A DNA stretch of 64,000 nucleotides from Sphaerolaimus hirsutus (lineage: Eukaryota; Nematoda; Chromadorea; Monhysterida; Sphaerolaimidae): NCBI GenBank assembly GCA_964036195.1, contig OZ038450.1, forward strand, positions 24,953,208 to 25,017,207. The letters run 5' to 3'. Position numbers and translations under genes: made by a program. The stretch's first letter is position 1; the number at the start of each line of letters is the position of its first letter. This document shows positions 26,601 to 32,600 of the stretch, piece after piece. Under the pieces are notes generated by a model, which had not been told where the DNA came from, ran no database searches, and saw nothing but the letters and a program-made list of their open reading frames with translations.

Positions 26601-29600
26601 CCGATCCCGGATCCCGTGAAATTCCGGGATTTAGCAGTCCCGATCCCGATCCCGAAACCCCAATCCCGATCCCGATCCCGAAATCCAAAAATACCAATCC
26701 CGATCCCGAAAATTTTCAAATCCCGATCCCGATCCCGAGAAACTTAAGTCCGGGATCCCGATCCCGGAAAAATTAATGGAAATTATAATACCGTATTTAC
26801 TCGAATAATTCCCCCCACTTGAATAATTCCCCCCCTTGAATAATTCCCCCCTGCTAGACGAGTGAGGAAAAAATAATTCCCCCACTTGAATAATCCCCCC
26901 CCCCCACAATGATGGAGCATAAATCATGCACATTTATTAAAAAGACAATCGATGAAATCATAGCAAGCAAAAAAGCAGTGCGTGTTTGATTCGGCAGTGC
27001 ACCATTCCGCATGTAAACCCATCCCGCATGTTGACCAGGAACACATGTCATTATACCTGGCATGTTGAAAATGGGTAATAAAACACATGACCTAGTTATT
27101 TTGAAGCTGAAAATCTATAAGAAGAATGAAAATTAGGGAATTTTGGTGAAAATTAGGGTAAAATTGCTCAAAAGCGCTCCAGATAGCTAGATAGCTAGGC
27201 AATTTGCGGGTGGGGGGGGGTGTTCAGGGTAATGTAGCCAAAAAAATTTGCGCCAGGGATAGATAGATAGCTGGGCGGTTTGGGATGGTGTTACCCACCC
27301 CATTTCTTACCCCTGCAGGCATAATGTGTCTATAATGGGTCTACATGCGGAATGGGCTTTGATGCGGAATGGGCCCTAGCCGTTTGATTCATCAAATAAA
27401 TACAAATGCAGCACATTCGGTGTGTAAGGATGCGAAGGAATGTGCACTATGAATGGAAATTATACGTACATGTGTATGTTGTGTGACGGAAACATACTTG
27501 AAAATTTTGAGGAAATAATAATTCCCCCACTTGAATAATTCCCCCCCCCCCTTGAATAGTTCCCCCCTCAGAAATGTCTGACGAAAAAATAATTCCCCGG
27601 GGGAATTATTCGAGTAAATACGGTAAGTTGAAAATGATGTTTTCGCATGCAAAAATGTGAACGCAAACCCCCAGCGTCCATTTTATGCAACTTTTCTAGC
27701 ATCCAACAGTGTTTTGAGACGTTTATGAACAACTGTGAATGCCAAAAAATTGGCCAAAATCTCTATCCCTTGACCCCAATCCCGATCCCGAAAAAATGCC
27801 AATCCCGATCCCGATCCCGTGACCCCAATCCCGGCCAATCCCGATCCCGATCCCGATCCCGAAGTCTCAAAAAACCAATCCCGATCCCGATCCCGATCCC
27901 GAAACCCCAATCCCGATCCCGATCCCGAAAAGTCAATCCCGTTTGAACCCTAAAAGGGGGGGGGGGTAGTTCGAGGGGGACTATTTTATCCACATGTTTA
28001 ACAGGGGGGAATTATTCAAAGCGGGCAATAAAGTTTTCCAGGCAGAACGCGTTCAGAACTCTTTTGGACAAAAAATGTCACCGATACTTGCAGACTGCTG
28101 CTGGACAAGCTGAACAGCGCCGAGGAGGCCGTCAAGGTGGTCAGGCAGTCCAAAAGCGTCGAGGGCGCCAAGCTCGTCTCCAAGTTGGTGGGGTTGCGAC
28201 TATATATGTATCCTATCGAATGTCGATTTTTTCATATCGAAAATTTTGAAAAATATCGAATATCGACTATTTTTTATATTAATTGTCGGATATCGACCAT
28301 TTTTCTTATTGAATATCGATATCGATCGTCCATGTCGATATCACAATCGAATATCGAGTTAAAGAAAAAAAATACCGCTATCGAAAGGTCATACCATCCC
28401 AACACTACACCAAGGACGTAGCCAGGGGGGTGCGGGGGGGCGGCCGCCCCCCCCCCCTTCTTCCCGGGCCGGAACAAAAAATGTGCCAGAAATGGCACTT
28501 TCAGACGACGATTTTGTCGACAGTTTGAAAAATTTTTGCGCGCAAGCACGCATTCTCCCTTCACAACATATCTTTTTGGCTGGCCAGTCCTTGCGGTCGC
28601 TGTAAATGCCTGTAAAATACAGACGTATACAGGCGCCATGGCGTGGCGACTACGAATGGCGCCATTTCCCTACAACAGAGGTATAATTTAAGGGGGGGGC
28701 GCCGCCCCCCCCCCGTTCGCCGGGCTCCGTATACAATCCGCCCCCCCCCCGCTCAAAAATCCTGACTACGTCCCTGCACTACACGGAACTACAACAGATT
28801 AGACAGGGCACCGCGGTCGCAGGTTCTTTCTGCGCATCGGCGACCACACGTCGGCGGTGCAGTTCCTGGTGCTGTCGCACTGCAACGACGAGGCGTACAG
28901 GCTGGCCGACGAGCACAACAAGATGCACGTGTACGCGGAGGCTCTTGGTTGGTTTTGGTTTGGTGGCGCTTTTCGAGTGACACGTTTGCAAGAAATTTCA
29001 AAATTCAAATTGGAACAAGAATTCTAATCATGTAAATAACTTTGTCTGATACTCAATTCACTCCATCCATCTTTATCACTATTATACGGTATGCCACTTT
29101 TCAAGGTTCAAGTTCTCTGTCCAAAGTAAATTTTTCACACGCCGTGCAAAGTTTATCGGGAATTGAAACTTGTCAAAAATGTCACTTGACAGACGGCGGG
29201 TTCGGTCACCGCACGCTCTGGGGAAGCAAACTTTCTACACCATTTTAAACACACCTATTCTAACCGACAGAGGCCCTCTGTGCATGAAAACCCTCTGCGC
29301 ATGTATACCCTAATTGTCACTCAAAATCGCTAATTTTGATACCTTTTTATAGATTTTCACCTTCAAAATCACTAGTTCATACCCCTGACATGCACAGCGG
29401 GTAAACATGCACAGAGGCACGGGCTCATTCTAACCCTGAAACTGCCCTAGGCGACAGCGGCAGCGCCGAGCAGTACGGCCAAGTGGCGCAGTACTTCGAG
29501 TCGAAGCGGCAGCCGCTGCTAGCCGGCAAGTTCTACTTGCGAGCCGCGCAGTACTCGCAGGTGTGTGTGCTGGTTGAGGGGTGTCTCCGTTGGGGGACAG

Positions 29601-32600
29601 GCCTGGGGCCAGTTCCGCAAAATGAGAAGTGAGAAGTGAAATGGCAAAGGCGAAGTAAAAGCGCAAAGGCCAAGTGAAACGGCAAGTGAATTGGCAAAAG
29701 CGAAGTGAAAAAATAAAAATAAAAAACAATTTCTCTTCGCTTTCGCCATTTCATTTCACCTTTGCGCTTTTACTTCGCATTTGCCATTTCACTTCTCACT
29801 TCTTATTTTGCGGAACTGACACCAGGTGCAGTCCCGCACCCTGTAAAGTCAAGTGTCAAACACTTTGCATGATTATTGACATGACACTTTACAGGGTGCG
29901 CGACTGCGCGGATGTGATATTTGCTAACGAATGAGTTGCCTCACTGTTGACGTTAATAGCGCGCACATCTGATATTGACATAAAAAATCCAAAATATCGC
30001 GCCACATATTGCATATCCATAGCCAAAATCGGCCAAAATTTGGAAATTTATTTTGTTATTTTTGATACATCAATAACCCAAATAGGTAGGTATATAATCT
30101 CAGTAAACTGGACAGACAGATCGCTATACAATGAATGCTACCATATTTTGATGAATAAAGTCACAGCAAAAATGCACCAAATTCACCCAAAGTGGAACCA
30201 ATGTGATAAATATGATGAGAAAATTTTGTTATGTTTTTTTATTCAAATGGAATATGATAGATTTCATTGTAAGTTGTAATGTCGCTGGAGTATACATCAA
30301 AACGTAACCCCCCCCAGGCCCTCTCCCTTCTCCTCCAGTCTGGCGACACGGACGAATCCCTTCGCCTGTGCATCGAATGCGTCGCCGCGGCCCACAGCGA
30401 AAATTTGGCCCGTTTACTGATCAGCCACTTGTTGGGCGACAGAGATGGCGTCCCCAAGGACCCCAAGCACATTTTCAGACTTTATGTGGCCCTAAAGATG
30501 TACAGGGAGGCGGCTAAAACTGCTGTGATTATTGCCGAGGATGAACAGAATAGGGGTGTGTGTTTTTTGGGGGTGGAATTTTTCGTAGACTTTTTTTATC
30601 GATCGAATTAGAGCATCGTTGCGCGGGCGCAAGCAACAATTGATTTTCGGGTTCACGTAATATTCATGTGGCGCTTGTTATAGTATGTGTCACCACGACT
30701 GGTTTAGATAGATATGTGTGTGTAGGTGTAGTTGCACAGGCGTCAAGATTCATACCGAGATATGCTGATGTCATATTTACATCTGCCCAAAATTTACCGC
30801 GCGTGGCAAACTAACCGCGCACCAGAGGCCATTCCCAGGCCTAGGGTTCAAACGGGATTGACTTTTGGGGATCGGGATCGGGATTCACTTTTTGAGATTT
30901 CGGGATCGGGATCGGGATTGGGGTTTCGGGATCGGGATCGGGATCGGGATTGGTTTTTTGAGATTTCGGGATCGGGATCGGGATTGGCCGGAATTGGGGT
31001 CACGGGATCGGGATCGGGATTGAGATATGCATTTTTCCGGGATCGGGATTGGGTTCTAGGAATAGAGATTTTGGCCATTTTTTATGGCATTCACAGTTGT
31101 TCATAAAGGTCTCAAAACACTGTTGGATGTAAGAAAAGTGGCATAAAATTGACGCTGGGGGTTTGCATCCACTTTTTTGCATGCAAAAACGTCATTATTT
31201 CACTTCTTATAATTTCCACTAATTTTTCCGGGATCGGGATCCCGGACTTGGGAGTTTCTCGGGATCGGGATCGGGATTTGAAAATTTTCGGGATCGGGAT
31301 CGGGATTGGTATTTTTGAGATTTCGGGATCGGGATCGGGATTGGGGTTTCGGGATCGGGATCGGGACTGGTAAATCCCGGAATTTCACGGGATCCGGGAT
31401 CGGGATCGGGATCCCGTTTGAACCCTACCCAGGCCCTGTAAAATTTCATGCGAAGTGTCAAAAGTCATGTAAAATTCACTGTAAAATGTCAAACGGCGTG
31501 TTAATACACCAAAGAAAATTTTGTATTTCACAGCGCATTTCACATGACTTGACACTTTTCATGCCATTTGACATTTTACAGGTTTGACATTTGCCCCCCT
31601 CCACCGCCCACAGGCAGCTACCGGTCCGCGCACGGCGTGCTGTTCGGCATGCAACAACAGCTCACCGCCGCCCGGCTGCCCGTGCCCGCCGAGATGCGGC
31701 ACGCTCTCATGTTGCTGCACAGCTATTTGATTGTCAAGGTGGGTTTGTCGGTGGTTGTTTTTCGTTTGTCGGCGAGAAAGGTTTTTAATGGAAAGGTATA
31801 TTTTAATGGAGAGCCCACGTCAAGGGATGTTGGGCTGTTGGGATGGAATAAGGGCATAAACGAATTTTCAACTGTTTTTTTTTACCAGAAACATTCAGAT
31901 AAAATTTTGTAACCCTCATTAATATTGACAATAGAAATACGGTTAGGCTAAATCTTTCGTCTCTGCATCTGTCGAGAAAATCGTTCGCCTTTCAGTGTAG
32001 TGGGTAGGTATTTGACAAATTATAACAGTTTTTTAGAAGATAAACTTTCCACCAACTCTCTACATTAAAAAGACACAATTGTAACCAATCACTTCTCATC
32101 CATTGAAATGAATGTATTAAATTTAACACGCAGCCGCTGATCAAGCGCGGCGAGCACACCAAGGCGGCCATGATGCTCGTGCGCGTGTCCGACTCAATTT
32201 CCAAATTTCCCGCCCGTGCGTTTATCTGGTGTCGTTTCTACGCTTCTATAGTACGCCAAGAAACTAAGTCGATTTGCAAGTGCAAAACCAGCTATATTCG
32301 GCGGACCGCAATGTATGCACGGTAACCTACCATAATTTAATGAATAAAATCTTGTGATAACTTTCATGAGTAATTCTTCAATAGTAAAAACGAAATATTA
32401 TGATGAAAGCTGTATAATTTTTGGGGTTTTTTTTCAGATGGATTATGGTAGGTTTCCATACTAAGTGTGATGTCCGCCGAGTACCTATATGTAAAAACGT
32501 ACCCTTAAGGTATCCGAAAATTTTGACTCGGGATAGATAGGCTGAGCATCCCCGGGGATAGATAAAGCTGGAACGTTTGGGGGGAGGGGGGGGTAACCCC

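Larger units (their letters stand above)
26579..27950. mobile_element. GGGATC-array MITE containing two nested insertions, intron 25
   Basis: Starts GGGTTCAAACGGGATCCCGA and ends ATCCCGTTTGAACCC, flanked by TA (26577-26578, 27951-27952). Arrays of GATCCC lie at both ends. It is split by a CCGTATTT-family element at 26791-27623. The interior near 27640-27760 is the complement of that in the copies at 30844 and 49713. Confidence 0.85.

Noticed and set aside
26528-31461. Open frames rich in PIPIP, SRSRSR or DRDRD
   Set aside because: They are six-frame readings of GATCCC/GGGATC arrays in MITEs and occur on both strands.
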